Assembly (NCBI RefSeq): GCF_008033445.1 | Contig: NZ_VNKO01000013.1 | Location: 27,559 to 91,558 of the forward strand | Length of the DNA: 64,000 bases | From: Vulcaniibacterium gelatinicum | Lineage (GTDB): Bacteria; Pseudomonadota; Gammaproteobacteria; Xanthomonadales; Xanthomonadaceae | Reading direction: 5' to 3' | Part shown: positions 27,978-36,006 of the stretch, in pieces | Numbering within the stretch: position 1 is the first letter of the stretch | Layout: every line of letters begins with the position of its first letter | The notes under the pieces: model-generated | Databases searched by the model: none | Told to the model about the DNA's origin: nothing | Seen by the model: the letters and a program-made list of their open reading frames with translations, nothing else | Made by a program: the position numbers and the translations under genes

Positions 27978-30506
27978 ATGGCCAAGAACCTGCTCATCGT
28001 CGAGTCGCCCGCCAAGGCGCGGACGATCAACAAGTACCTCGGCAAGGACTTCCAGGTCCTGGCCTCGTACGGCCATGTCCGCGACCTGGTGCCGAAGGAG
28101 GGCGCGGTGGACCCCGAGCGCGGCTTCGCCATGCGCTACGAGCTGATCGAGAAGAACGAAAAGCACGTGGAGGCGATCGCCAGGGCGGCGAAGGCGGCCG
28201 AGGCCCTGTACCTGGCCACCGACCCCGACCGCGAGGGCGAGGCGATCTCCTGGCACATCGCCGAGATCCTGCGCGAGCGCGGCCTGCTCGAGGGCAAGCC
28301 GCTGCACCGGGTGGTGTTCACCGAGATCACCCCGCGCGCGATCCGCGAGGCGATCGCACATCCGCGCGCGATCTCCGCGCCGCTGGTGGATGCGCAGCAG
28401 GCGCGGCGCGCGCTCGACTACCTGGTCGGCTTCAACCTCTCGCCGGTGCTGTGGCGCAAGGTGCAGCGCGGCCTGTCGGCCGGGCGCGTGCAGTCGCCGG
28501 CGCTGCGCATGATCGTCGAGCGCGAGGAGGAGATCGAGGCGTTCGTGCCGCGCGAGTACTGGACGGTGGAGGCCGAGTGCGCGCATCCGGTGCAATCGTT
28601 CACCGCCAAGCTGATCAGGCTCGACGGGCACAAGGTCGAACAGTTCACCATCACCGCCGCCGCGCAGGCCGAAGCCGCGCGCGCGCGCATCGCGGCCGCG
28701 GCGGGCGGCACGCTGTACGTCACCGACGTGGCCAGCAAGGAGCGCAAGCGCCGCCCGGCGCCGCCGTTCACCACCTCCACCCTGCAGCAGGAAGCCTCGC
28801 GCAAGCTCGGCTTCACCACCAAGCGCACCATGCAGGTGGCGCAGAAGCTGTACGAGGGCGTGAACCTGGGCGAGGAAGGCACGGTCGGCCTGATCACCTA
28901 CATGCGTACCGACTCGGTGCACCTGTCCGGCGAGGCGCTGCACGAGCTGCGCGACGTGATCGCGCGCGACTTCGGCACCCAGGCGCTGCCGGACAAGCCG
29001 AACGTGTACCGCACCAAGTCCAAGAACGCGCAGGAGGCGCACGAGGCGATCCGCCCGACCTCGGCGCTGCGCACCCCGGCGCAGGTCGCGCGCTACCTGT
29101 CCGAGGACGAGCGCCGCCTGTACGAGCTGGTGTGGAAGCGCGCGGTGGCCTCGCAGATGGTGCCGGCCACGCTCAACACCGTGAGCGTGGACCTGGCCGC
29201 CGGCAGCGAGCACGCGTTCCGCGCCACCGGCACCACGGTGGTGGATCCGGGCTTCCTCGCCGTGTACGAGGAGGGCCGCGACGCCAGGGGCGCCGAGGAC
29301 GAGGACGAGGGCCGCAAGCTGCCGCCGATGCGCCCCGGCGACCGCATCCCGCTCGAGCGCATCCACGCCGACCAGCACTTCACCCAGCCGCCGCCGCGCT
29401 ACACCGAGGCCTCGCTGGTCAAGGCGCTGGAGGAGTACGGCATCGGCCGGCCGTCCACCTACGCCTCGATCATCCAGACCCTGCTGTTCCGCAAGTACGT
29501 GGAGATGGAGAGCCGCAGCTTCCGGCCCACCGACGTCGGCCGCGCGGTGTCGAAGTTCCTCAGTTCGCACTTCACCCGCTACGTGGACTACGACTTCACC
29601 GCGAAGATGGAGGACGAACTCGACGCGGTCAGCCGCGGCGAGGAGGACTGGGTGCCGCTGATGGAGAAGTTCTGGGGCCCGTTCAAGGAGCTGGTCGCGG
29701 ACAAGACCGAGAGCGTGGACCGCAGCGAGGCCACCGGCGCGCGCGAGCTCGGCACCGACCCGAAGACCGGCAAGCCGGTCAGCGTGCGCCTGGGCCGGTT
29801 CGGGCCGTACGCGCAGATCGGCAGCGCCGAGGACGAGGAGAAGCCGCAGTTCGCCTCGCTGCGCCCCGGCCAGAGCATGCACACGCTCACGCTCGAGGAG
29901 GCGCTGGAGCTGTTCAAGCTGCCGCGCAAGCTCGGCGTCAGCAACGGCGAGGAGGTCACGGTCGGCATCGGCCGCTTCGGCCCGTTCGCCAGGCGCGGCC
30001 AGACCTACGCCTCGCTCGGCAAGGACGACGATCCGCACACGGTCACGCTCGAGCGCGCGGTCGCCCTGATCGAGGCCAAGGAGGAGATCGCGCGCAACCG
30101 GGTGATCAAGTCGTTTCCGGACAGTGACATCCAGGTGCTCAACGGCCGCTACGGCCCGTACATCAGCGACGGCAAGCGCAACGGCCGCATTCCCAAGGAC
30201 CGCGACCCGGCCTCGCTCACCCTGGAGGAAGTCACCCGGCTGCTGGCCGAGACCGGCAAGCCGGCGCGCGGGCGCTTCGGACGCGCCGCGGCCAAGACCG
30301 CCGAGGCGAAGAAGGCGGCGAAGCGGGCGGCGAAGCAGGCCGCCGGCGCCGCGACGAAGAAAACCGCCACGAAGAAAACCGCGGCGAAAAAGGCGGTGAA
30401 GAAGGCGGCGAAACCGGCCGCGGCCACCGCGCCCGCCGCGCCGCCGTCGCTGCTTACGCCCAAGCCGTTCACCGGCCGCAAGACCGTGGTGAAGAAGGCG
30501 TCCTGA
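27978..30506 (+). CDS. topA: DNA topoisomerase I (type IA)
   Basis: An 842-residue enzyme that relaxes negatively supercoiled DNA by passing a strand through a single-strand break. The TOPRIM domain starts at once (KNLLIVESPAKARTINKYLG; ATDPDREGEAISWHI). The active-site Tyr is near residue 308 in LITYMRTDSVHLS. The C-terminal part has topoisomerase repeats (FGPYAQIG, FGPFARRG, YGPYISDG) in place of the Cys4 zinc fingers of E. coli TopA. Only one Cys is visible in the whole protein. The last 75 residues are Lys/Ala-rich, like histone H1 tails. The ATG at 27978 gives the standard MAKNLL start. An upstream in-frame extension is rejected. Confidence 0.97.
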   Translation: MAKNLLIVESPAKARTINKYLGKDFQVLASYGHVRDLVPKEGAVDPERGFAMRYELIEKNEKHVEAIARAAKAAEALYLATDPDREGEAISWHIAEILRERGLLEGKPLHRVVFTEITPRAIREAIAHPRAISAPLVDAQQARRALDYLVGFNLSPVLWRKVQRGLSAGRVQSPALRMIVEREEEIEAFVPREYWTVEAECAHPVQSFTAKLIRLDGHKVEQFTITAAAQAEAARARIAAAAGGTLYVTDVASKERKRRPAPPFTTSTLQQEASRKLGFTTKRTMQVAQKLYEGVNLGEEGTVGLITYMRTDSVHLSGEALHELRDVIARDFGTQALPDKPNVYRTKSKNAQEAHEAIRPTSALRTPAQVARYLSEDERRLYELVWKRAVASQMVPATLNTVSVDLAAGSEHAFRATGTTVVDPGFLAVYEEGRDARGAEDEDEGRKLPPMRPGDRIPLERIHADQHFTQPPPRYTEASLVKALEEYGIGRPSTYASIIQTLLFRKYVEMESRSFRPTDVGRAVSKFLSSHFTRYVDYDFTAKMEDELDAVSRGEEDWVPLMEKFWGPFKELVADKTESVDRSEATGARELGTDPKTGKPVSVRLGRFGPYAQIGSAEDEEKPQFASLRPGQSMHTLTLEEALELFKLPRKLGVSNGEEVTVGIGRFGPFARRGQTYASLGKDDDPHTVTLERAVALIEAKEEIARNRVIKSFPDSDIQVLNGRYGPYISDGKRNGRIPKDRDPASLTLEEVTRLLAETGKPARGRFGRAAAKTAEAKKAAKRAAKQAAGAATKKTATKKTAAKKAVKKAAKPAAATAPAAPPSLLTPKPFTGRKTVVKKAS

Positions 30507-30509
30507 GCC

Positions 30510-31073
30510 ATGGCCGGGATCCTGTCCATCGCCGATTGCGTGCAGGCGCTGCGCCGCGGCGGGGTGATCGCCTATCCCACCGAGGGCGTGTGGGGCCTGG
30601 GCTGCGATCCGTTCGATCAGGCCGCGGTGCTGCAGCTGCTGGCGCTCAAGCAGCGTCCGGTGGAGAAGGGCCTGATCCTGATCGCCGGTGATCTGGCCCA
30701 GCTCGACGGCCTGCTCGCCTGGGACACGCTGGCGGAGGAGCGCCGCGCCGCGGTGCTGGCCAGCTGGCCCGGGCCCAACACCTGGATCGTGCCGGCCACC
30801 CCGCGCGTGCCGGCCTGGATCAGCGGCGGCCAGGCCGGGGTCGCGGTGCGGGTCAGCGCGCATCCGGAGGTGGTCGCCCTGTGCGCCGCGTTCGGCGGGC
30901 CGCTGGTGTCCACCAGCGCCAACCTCAGCGGCGCGCCGGCCGCGCGCACCCGCGCCGAGCTGGATCCGGCCCTGCTCGCCCGGCTCGACGGCATCGCCCC
31001 CGGCGAGACCGGCGGCCGCGCCGGGCCGAGCACGATCCGCGACGCCCGCACCGGCGAGGTGCTGCGCGCCTGA
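30510..31073 (+). CDS. tsaC: Threonylcarbamoyl-AMP synthase (Sua5/YrdC/YwlC family)
   Basis: A 187-residue enzyme in t6A37 tRNA modification that makes threonylcarbamoyl-AMP from Thr, bicarbonate and ATP. The YrdC fold features are present: GVIAYPTEGVWGLGCDP near the start, LKQRPVEKGLILI, and VSTSANLSGAPAARTR. It is the short, TsaC-like form with no Sua5 C-terminal domain. It starts 3 bp after the topA stop, so it is likely co-expressed with topA. Confidence 0.95.
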   Translation: MAGILSIADCVQALRRGGVIAYPTEGVWGLGCDPFDQAAVLQLLALKQRPVEKGLILIAGDLAQLDGLLAWDTLAEERRAAVLASWPGPNTWIVPATPRVPAWISGGQAGVAVRVSAHPEVVALCAAFGGPLVSTSANLSGAPAARTRAELDPALLARLDGIAPGETGGRAGPSTIRDARTGEVLRA

Positions 31074-31162
31074 GCGGCCGCGCGCCGCCGGCGTGAACCG
31101 GCGATGAGCGCTGCCCGCGCGCCGGCTGCCGGCGCGCGCGGAATCGCGCACCATGAGGGCGG

Positions 31163-31834
31163 ATGCCCCGCTGCCTGCGCCTGCTGCTGTCGCTCCTGCT
31201 CGCCTGCGCGGGCCCGGTGGCGGCCGCGCCGCCTGCGCCGCCGGCCGCGCCGGCGGGCCAGGTCACGATCTACCGCTGCGTGGACGCCAAGGGCCGGCTG
31301 ACCCTGCGTGATTCGCCCTGCGCCGCGGGCGAGCGCCAGCAGATGCGCACGATGCAGCGGCCGCAGGATCCGCCGCCGCGGCCGACGTCCGCGCCGGCCC
31401 CCACCGCGCCCGCCGCCCCCGCGCTGGTGCGCGACCGGGTGGTCGTGGCCTGGCCGCCGCAGCCGCTGTACGAATGCATCCGTCCCGACGGCAGCCGCTA
31501 CACCAGCGACAGCGGCGAGGGCAATCCGCGCTGGGTGCCGCTGTGGACGCTGGGCTATCCGCTGCTGGTGCCGCGCAACCCGCTCGGCGACCGGGTCGGC
31601 GCGCCGCCGCCGCGGCCGGGCGATCCACCGCTGGCGGTGGTGTACGGCCCGCCGCCGATGACCTTCGTGCGCGACGAGTGCCATCCGCTGCCGCAGGCCG
31701 AGGTCTGCGCGCGCCTGCGCGACCGCCGCGACGAGATCCGCCGCCGGTTCTTCAACGCGATGCCGTCCGAGCGCGATGCGCTGCGCGTGGAGGAGCGCGC
31801 GATCAACGCGCGCCTGGCCAGCGATTGCGACTGA
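31163..31834 (+). CDS. Secreted DUF4124-domain protein, first of a pair
   Basis: A 223-residue protein with a signal peptide (LLLSLLLACAGPVAAA). Then comes a DUF4124 module (IYRCVDAKGRLTLRDSPCAAGERQQM), a Pro/Ala-rich linker, and a Cys-containing C-terminal region (YECIRPDGSRYTSDSGEG). The C-terminal helix (RDRRDEIRRRFFNAMPSERDAL) resembles that of the next gene only loosely. DUF4124 proteins are abundant in xanthomonads and of unknown role, likely periplasmic. The pair seems to derive from an old tandem duplication. Confidence 0.85.
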   Translation: MPRCLRLLLSLLLACAGPVAAAPPAPPAAPAGQVTIYRCVDAKGRLTLRDSPCAAGERQQMRTMQRPQDPPPRPTSAPAPTAPAAPALVRDRVVVAWPPQPLYECIRPDGSRYTSDSGEGNPRWVPLWTLGYPLLVPRNPLGDRVGAPPPRPGDPPLAVVYGPPPMTFVRDECHPLPQAEVCARLRDRRDEIRRRFFNAMPSERDALRVEERAINARLASDCD

Positions 31835-31872
31835 GCGCCGCGCGCCGGCGCGCATGACGTAAGCTCGCCGCG

Positions 31873-32502
31873 ATGCGCTCGCGCCTGCTGCCCCTCGTGC
31901 TGCTGTGCTGTGCCCCGGTCCTCGCCCAGGACACGGTGATCTACCGTTGCACCGCCGCCGACGGCACGGTGACGCTGCAGAACGATCGCCCGTGTCCGGC
32001 CGGCACGCGCCAGGAGATGCGGCGCGTCGGCGCGCTGCCCGCGGCCCCGCCGCCGGCGTCGGCGGCGCCCGTGCCGGCGGCCTCCCGTCCGCCGCCGCCC
32101 GAGGCGCAGTTCGAGCTGGTGCGCGGCCCGCTGCAGGCGCCGGCATCGCCCGCCCCAGCCGCCGACGCCACGCCACGCCCGCCGCCTCCGCCGCTGTTCC
32201 TGTGCCGCAGTTGGGACAACGACGACTACTTCAGCGACACCGCCACGCCCGAGCCGCGCTGCGTGCCGCTGGCCACGGTCGGCATCGGCGGCGATCCGCG
32301 CCTGGGCGCGGGCAGCGCCTGCGAGGTGCGGACCGACACCTGCGCCGCGGTGCCGGCCGAGGCGCTGTGCCGGGCCTGGCGCCAGCGCGTGGACGAGGCC
32401 GAGTTCCGCTGGAAGTTCGCCGGCGCCGGCGACGGCGATCCGCGCAAGGCCGAGTATGAACGCCTGGCGCAGGTGCTGCGCGGCAGCGCGTGCGCGCCCT
32501 GA
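31873..32502 (+). CDS. Secreted DUF4124-domain protein, second of a pair
   Basis: A 209-residue protein with a signal peptide (LLPLVLLCCAPVLAQ) and a DUF4124 module (IYRCTAADGTVTLQNDRPCPAGTRQEM) close to that of the preceding gene, then a Pro-rich linker. The C-terminal region has several Cys (FLCRSWDNDDYF, GSACEVRTDTCAAV) that may form disulfides in the periplasm. The start is 38 bp after the previous stop, with a possible overlap in regulation. No enzymatic motif is visible. Confidence 0.85.
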   Translation: MRSRLLPLVLLCCAPVLAQDTVIYRCTAADGTVTLQNDRPCPAGTRQEMRRVGALPAAPPPASAAPVPAASRPPPPEAQFELVRGPLQAPASPAPAADATPRPPPPPLFLCRSWDNDDYFSDTATPEPRCVPLATVGIGGDPRLGAGSACEVRTDTCAAVPAEALCRAWRQRVDEAEFRWKFAGAGDGDPRKAEYERLAQVLRGSACAP

Positions 32503-32503
32503 G

Positions 32504-33280
32504 CTAGAAGCCGTAGCGCAGGAAGCCGCCGTCCACGGCGATGCACTCGCCGGTGATGTAGCTCGCCGCCGGCAGGCACAGGAACGCCACCGCCGCGGCC
32601 ACTTCCTCCGGCTCGCCGACGCGGCCCATCGGGGTGCGCAGCAGCACGTCGTCGAGGTAGTCGGGGTCGGCCAGCTTGGCCGAGGTGCGGCGGGTGCGGA
32701 TGTACCAGGGCGCGACCGCATTGACGCGCACGCCGTCCTCGGCCCATTCGACGGCGAGGTTCCTGGTCAACTGGTGCAGGGCGGCCTTGCTCATGCCGTA
32801 GGGCGAGCCGGTGCGGACGTGGGTCAGGCCGGAGACGCTGCCGACGTTGACGATGCAGGAGCTGGCGTGGCGGGTCAGCAGCGGGTGGGCGTAGCGCGAG
32901 AGTTCGAAGGCGGAGAACAGGTTCACTTCGAAGATCGCGCGCCATTCGTCCTCGGTGTACTCGACGGTCGGCTTGCTCTGGTTGCCGCCGGCGTTGTTGA
33001 CGAGGATGTTCAGGCCTTCGCCGTGGTCCTCGACCCAGTCGAGGATCTCGCGCCGCTGTTCGTCGTCGGCGACGTCGGCGGCGAAGGTGGCGATGCGGCG
33101 GTGCGGGAACTCTTCCTCGAGTTCGGCGCGGGTGGCGTCGAGGGGGGCGGATTCGCGCGCGACGAGCAGGACGTCGGCGCCGAAGCCGAGCAGTTCGCGG
33201 GCGATGGCGCGGCCGATGCCGGCGCTGGCGCCGGTGACCAGGGCGAGTTGTCCGTCCAGCCGCCAGCGGTGCGGGTCCAT
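32504..33280 (-). CDS. Short-chain dehydrogenase/reductase (tropinone-reductase-like)
   Basis: A 258-residue Rossmann enzyme with the NAD(P) motif [12 protein letters not shown], the NNAGG motif, catalytic Ser in VNVGSVSGL, and the [11 protein letters not shown]yr-Lys pair. The C-terminal [10 protein letters not shown] is typical of classical SDRs. It resembles tropinone reductase-like SDRs, but the substrate is unknown. The start is ATG 33280 ([17 protein letters not shown]). The frame runs on to 33490, which would cross the divergent lipoprotein gene, and is rejected. The stop is 2 bp after the DUF4124 gene end (convergent). Confidence 0.9.
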   Translation of the reverse strand: MDPHRWRLDGQLALVTGASAGIGRAIARELLGFGADVLLVARESAPLDATRAELEEEFPHRRIATFAADVADDEQRREILDWVEDHGEGLNILVNNAGGNQSKPTVEYTEDEWRAIFEVNLFSAFELSRYAHPLLTRHASSCIVNVGSVSGLTHVRTGSPYGMSKAALHQLTRNLAVEWAEDGVRVNAVAPWYIRTRRTSAKLADPDYLDDVLLRTPMGRVGEPEEVAAAVAFLCLPAASYITGECIAVDGGFLRYGF

Positions 33281-33345
33281 GTCGCCTGTCTCCGTGCGGG
33301 TGCGGGCGTAGGATAGCCCGCAGCCCTGCCGTGGAGGGATCTCCG

Positions 33346-33585
33346 ATGCGTCTGACCATCCTGAGCTGTGCGTTGGTGCTCGCAGCCTGTTCGCGGCCCG
33401 AGCCGCCGCCCACCGACCAGCCGCCCGAGCCGCAGGCGGAATCGCACACCGAGCTGCGCGACGCGATCCAGCAGCCGCTGGACAAGGCACGCGCGGTCGA
33501 GCAGACGGTGGAGGATGCGGCGGAGAAGCAGCGCGAGGAGATTGACGCGCAGACGGGGGGGGTGAGCGTGGCTCCGGTCAACTGA
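33346..33585 (+). CDS. Small lipoprotein of unknown function
   Basis: A 79-residue lipoprotein. The signal peptide [16 protein letters not shown] has a clear LAAC lipobox. The mature part is a single charged helix ([32 protein letters not shown]). The ATG has GGAGGG at 33333-33338 before it. A run of eight G residues (33555-33562) near the 3' end could change the C-terminus by slippage. It lies between the SDR and the accessory lipase module. Confidence 0.75.
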   Translation: MRLTILSCALVLAACSRPEPPPTDQPPEPQAESHTELRDAIQQPLDKARAVEQTVEDAAEKQREEIDAQTGGVSVAPVN

Positions 33586-33692
33586 CCCCCGCTGCCCGGG
33601 TCGCGACGGCCTCGCGTCCCTGTCCCCGCAGCGGGTCGGGCGTGGCGCGAAGGCCGCGCCGGCCTGCTCCATCCCCTCCCGCGACTGGCTGC

Positions 33693-35108
33693 TCACATCC
33701 GCATGGCGGGCGTGCGCACCGCCAGCGGCGCCGGCGCGTGCTCGCCGGGCGCAGGGGGCGCCTGTCGGGCCTCCTGTTCACGCAACGCCCGCACGCACTC
33801 GGCCTGCTGCCGCTCCCAGGCCTGGCCGTCCGGCGTGCGCCGGTACTCGGCCATCACCTGCGAGAACGCGCGGCCGTCGTCGCGCAGGTAGGCGGCCAGC
33901 GCGCGGTCGAGCAGATCGTCGGTGGGCGAGCGCGCGGCGGCCGGCTGCGCGGCCGGTTGCAGGGCCTGGCAGCCGAACCCGGGCATCGCGCCCGGCGCGG
34001 TGCGCCGCTCGACCAGCGCGTCCAGCCCGGCATCGATCGGGTCCTTGCCCTGGAGGCCCGCGGCCGGCGACTGGTCCACCACGCGCCTGCGCTCGCCGGT
34101 GCGGTCGAAGAACGAGGTCCGGTACAGCCCGGCCATGCCGAGCTCGGAGCGGTGCACCACGGACATGGACGGATCGTCGGGCACCGGCTGCTCGCGCAGG
34201 AACGGCCGGTCGCTCAGGCGGTTGAGGAAGGCGACGCCGAGGTTGAAGCTGAGCACGCCCAGGCCGTTGCGCGCGTAGGTGTTGCCGATGTCGCTGTGGG
34301 CGCCGCCGACGGTGACGTGGAGGTTGCGGCAGTCCTCGCTGAAGCCGGGCGGGACATGGTCGCTGACCGGAAACAGGTTGCGCTTCTCGTCCTGCGCGCT
34401 GATCTGGAACGTGCTCAGGGCGGAAGCCGGCAACCGGCGGTCGTGGTCCTCGGCGCCGGTGGCGACCGGATCGAACAGCAGGGCGGCCTGCAGGGTCTTC
34501 CCCGGCGGCACCAGCGGCGGGCGGTCGGCGTATTCGATGCGGGTGATGAGGCCTTCGCTGTCCCTTAGGACCCTGGCGTCCGTCGGATCGCGAATGCCGC
34601 GCTCCTCGATCATCCGCAGCAGCGCCGCGGCTTCTTCCGAACCGCGACTGAAGCCGAGGCCGACCACGCGAATCTGCGCAGCGGGATCCGCGTCCAGCCA
34701 CTTCTTCGCCTGTTCGCAAAGCGCGTAGTACAGCGTTTCCACCCGTTCGTCGAAGGTATGGGCGAAGCGCCCATCCCAGAGCCGTTCGGGCGTTCGCAAC
34801 ACGCCGTTCTGGGTGAACGTGCCTTCGACGTAGTCGCCGGCGATGTTGGTGATGCCCGCGGCTTTCAGGTCGCGAACCTGCTGGTAGATTCTGGCGACCG
34901 CGCTCCAGTTCTCGGGCTTGTCGTCGTACAGACTGTTGCCGGTGCCGTCGAGCGCGGCGACGAACAGGCGCTCGTGCGGGTTGTCGCTGCGCACGAGCAC
35001 CGGCACGCGAAGCTGCTCCAGCGCGGCGTGCGCGCGACGATAGCTGTCCAGATCGTCGCGATCGGCGGGATAGGCGTCGCCGCCCGGGGGCCTTCCGATG
35101 GTGCCCAT
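33693..35108 (-). CDS. DUF2235 (Tle1-type) phospholipase-like protein
   Basis: A 471-residue alpha/beta hydrolase. The N-terminal motif FVAALDGTGNSLYDD (about residue 49-63) is the DUF2235 mark. Ser154 lies in GLGFSRGSEEA, Asp213 in LLFDPVATG and His271 in GGAHSDIG, a Ser-Asp-His triad in the usual order. DUF2235 enzymes include the Tle1 effectors of type VI secretion and lipase effectors of xanthomonad type IV systems, which degrade phospholipids in rival bacteria. No signal peptide is visible. The C-terminus is Ala/Pro-rich and lacks features that I could link to a known delivery domain. It lies 16 bp after a lipoprotein gene, a likely immunity partner. Local GC is lower than around it. Confidence 0.82.
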   Translation of the reverse strand: MGTIGRPPGGDAYPADRDDLDSYRRAHAALEQLRVPVLVRSDNPHERLFVAALDGTGNSLYDDKPENWSAVARIYQQVRDLKAAGITNIAGDYVEGTFTQNGVLRTPERLWDGRFAHTFDERVETLYYALCEQAKKWLDADPAAQIRVVGLGFSRGSEEAAALLRMIEERGIRDPTDARVLRDSEGLITRIEYADRPPLVPPGKTLQAALLFDPVATGAEDHDRRLPASALSTFQISAQDEKRNLFPVSDHVPPGFSEDCRNLHVTVGGAHSDIGNTYARNGLGVLSFNLGVAFLNRLSDRPFLREQPVPDDPSMSVVHRSELGMAGLYRTSFFDRTGERRRVVDQSPAAGLQGKDPIDAGLDALVERRTAPGAMPGFGCQALQPAAQPAAARSPTDDLLDRALAAYLRDDGRAFSQVMAEYRRTPDGQAWERQQAECVRALREQEARQAPPAPGEHAPAPLAVRTPAMRM

Positions 35109-35124
35109 GTTCTAGCGTCCGTGT

Positions 35125-35733
35125 TCAATAGGTGCGGCTGAAGACCTTGATGATGTCGTCGCGGTAGTTGCTGTGCGGCCGTTCCGGATCGCGCGGTTGC
35201 TTGAGCCAGATCATCGCCCGCATGTACACGTTGATCGTGCGGTCGTTGACCTCGAGGATGATGCCGGGCGCGCCGGACGTCGCGTTGGAAGTGGCGTCCT
35301 CGCGCGCGACGTTGTGGCGGATCAGCTCGTCCCTGAAGATCTCCCCGATGTCGATTTCCGCTTCCAGCGGCGTGCCGTCCTTGGCGCGCCAGGTCACCTT
35401 GGCGGGCGGCGGGAAGTTCGGAATCGGGCCCATCCCGGCGCTGAGGATGTCCGGGTACTTGTCTCCCAGCGCCTCCGAGGACGGACGCAGCTCGTCATCC
35501 GGATGGTCGACGCGCAGCCTGCCGCGGTAGTACACCTTGCAGCCGTAGGTGCTGAAGCAATACGCGTCGAAGTAATGCGCCTTGAACTTCAACGGCCACT
35601 CGACGTCGGTGTCGAAACGCGGGCTTGAGGAGGGACCCGAGGCAGCGGTGCTCATGGCGGCGGAACATCCTGTCAGTGCGAGGGAGACGGCCACCAGGGC
35701 CGCGCCATAGCGGCTCCGTCGGGAAGCGGTCAT
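35125..35733 (-). CDS. Lipoprotein, candidate immunity or partner of the DUF2235 lipase
   Basis: A 202-residue lipoprotein with the signal YGAALVAVSLALTGCSAAM. The mature protein has VEWPLKFKAHYFDAYCFSTYGCKVYYRGRLRVD and SWRAKDGTP-like and IILEVNDRTINVYMRAMIWLK blocks, a single family pattern with no known catalytic motif. The position directly before the lipase in one transcript is that of Tle immunity proteins, which sit in the periplasm or outer membrane. Alternatively it may help export or fold the lipase. The start at 35733 is chosen over an upstream extension because of the signal peptide and an AAGGA ribosome-binding site. Confidence 0.7.
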   Translation of the reverse strand: MTASRRSRYGAALVAVSLALTGCSAAMSTAASGPSSSPRFDTDVEWPLKFKAHYFDAYCFSTYGCKVYYRGRLRVDHPDDELRPSSEALGDKYPDILSAGMGPIPNFPPPAKVTWRAKDGTPLEAEIDIGEIFRDELIRHNVAREDATSNATSGAPGIILEVNDRTINVYMRAMIWLKQPRDPERPHSNYRDDIIKVFSRTY

Positions 35734-35762
35734 CGCGGTCGTCCTTGGCGATTGGCCGGGCG

Positions 35763-35792
35763 ATCGTAAGCGGGCCCTGTGCGGCCGTGCAA
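35763..35792 (-). promoter_or_regulatory. Candidate promoter of the lipoprotein-lipase operon
   Basis: On the minus strand TTGCAC (35787-35792) and TACGAT (35763-35768) are separated by 18 bp, ending about 30 bp before the lipoprotein start. This is a fair sigma-70 match. Confidence 0.45.
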
Positions 35793-35865
35793 GGTCGGGG
35801 CCCGCGTGCCCGATGCGGACGCGGCTTGGCGCTCGAGTCGGAAGCAACGGCAACGGCCAAATGGG

Positions 35866-35883
35866 TCCCGGCTTGCGCCGGGA
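35866..35883. repeat. Short palindromic repeat between the lipase module and sppA
   Basis: TCCCGGC-TTGC-GCCGGGA, the core of a repeat that is common between genes in xanthomonads and some other proteobacteria. It lies 132 bp upstream of the lipoprotein start. Confidence 0.6.
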
Positions 35884-35966
35884 CGACGGGCTTCACCCCG
35901 ACCATGGCGGCGTCCTCCCTCGCAGCGGCAGGGACACACACTCACCACTGCGCCCTGCGACGGGCA

Positions 35967-35990
35967 TCCCTCTCCCGCGCGGGAGAGGGA
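35967..35990. repeat. Perfect palindrome downstream of sppA
   Basis: A 24-bp perfect palindrome with 12-bp arms (TCCCTCTCCCGC), close in sequence to the element inside soeB (6595-6620). It may also act as the sppA terminator stem, though no T run follows. Confidence 0.7.
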
Positions 35991-36006
35991 CGTCATCGCA
36001 ATCGCA

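Noticed and set aside
33586..33692. Inverted repeat CCCGCTGC/GCAGCGGG after the small lipoprotein
   Set aside because: The arms are short and about 30 bp apart and no T run follows, so I do not call it a terminator.
33693..35108. XVIPCD-type type IV secretion signal at the C-terminus of the DUF2235 protein
   Set aside because: I could not see the conserved blocks of that domain. The tail is short and Ala/Pro-rich. A profile search would be needed to be sure.
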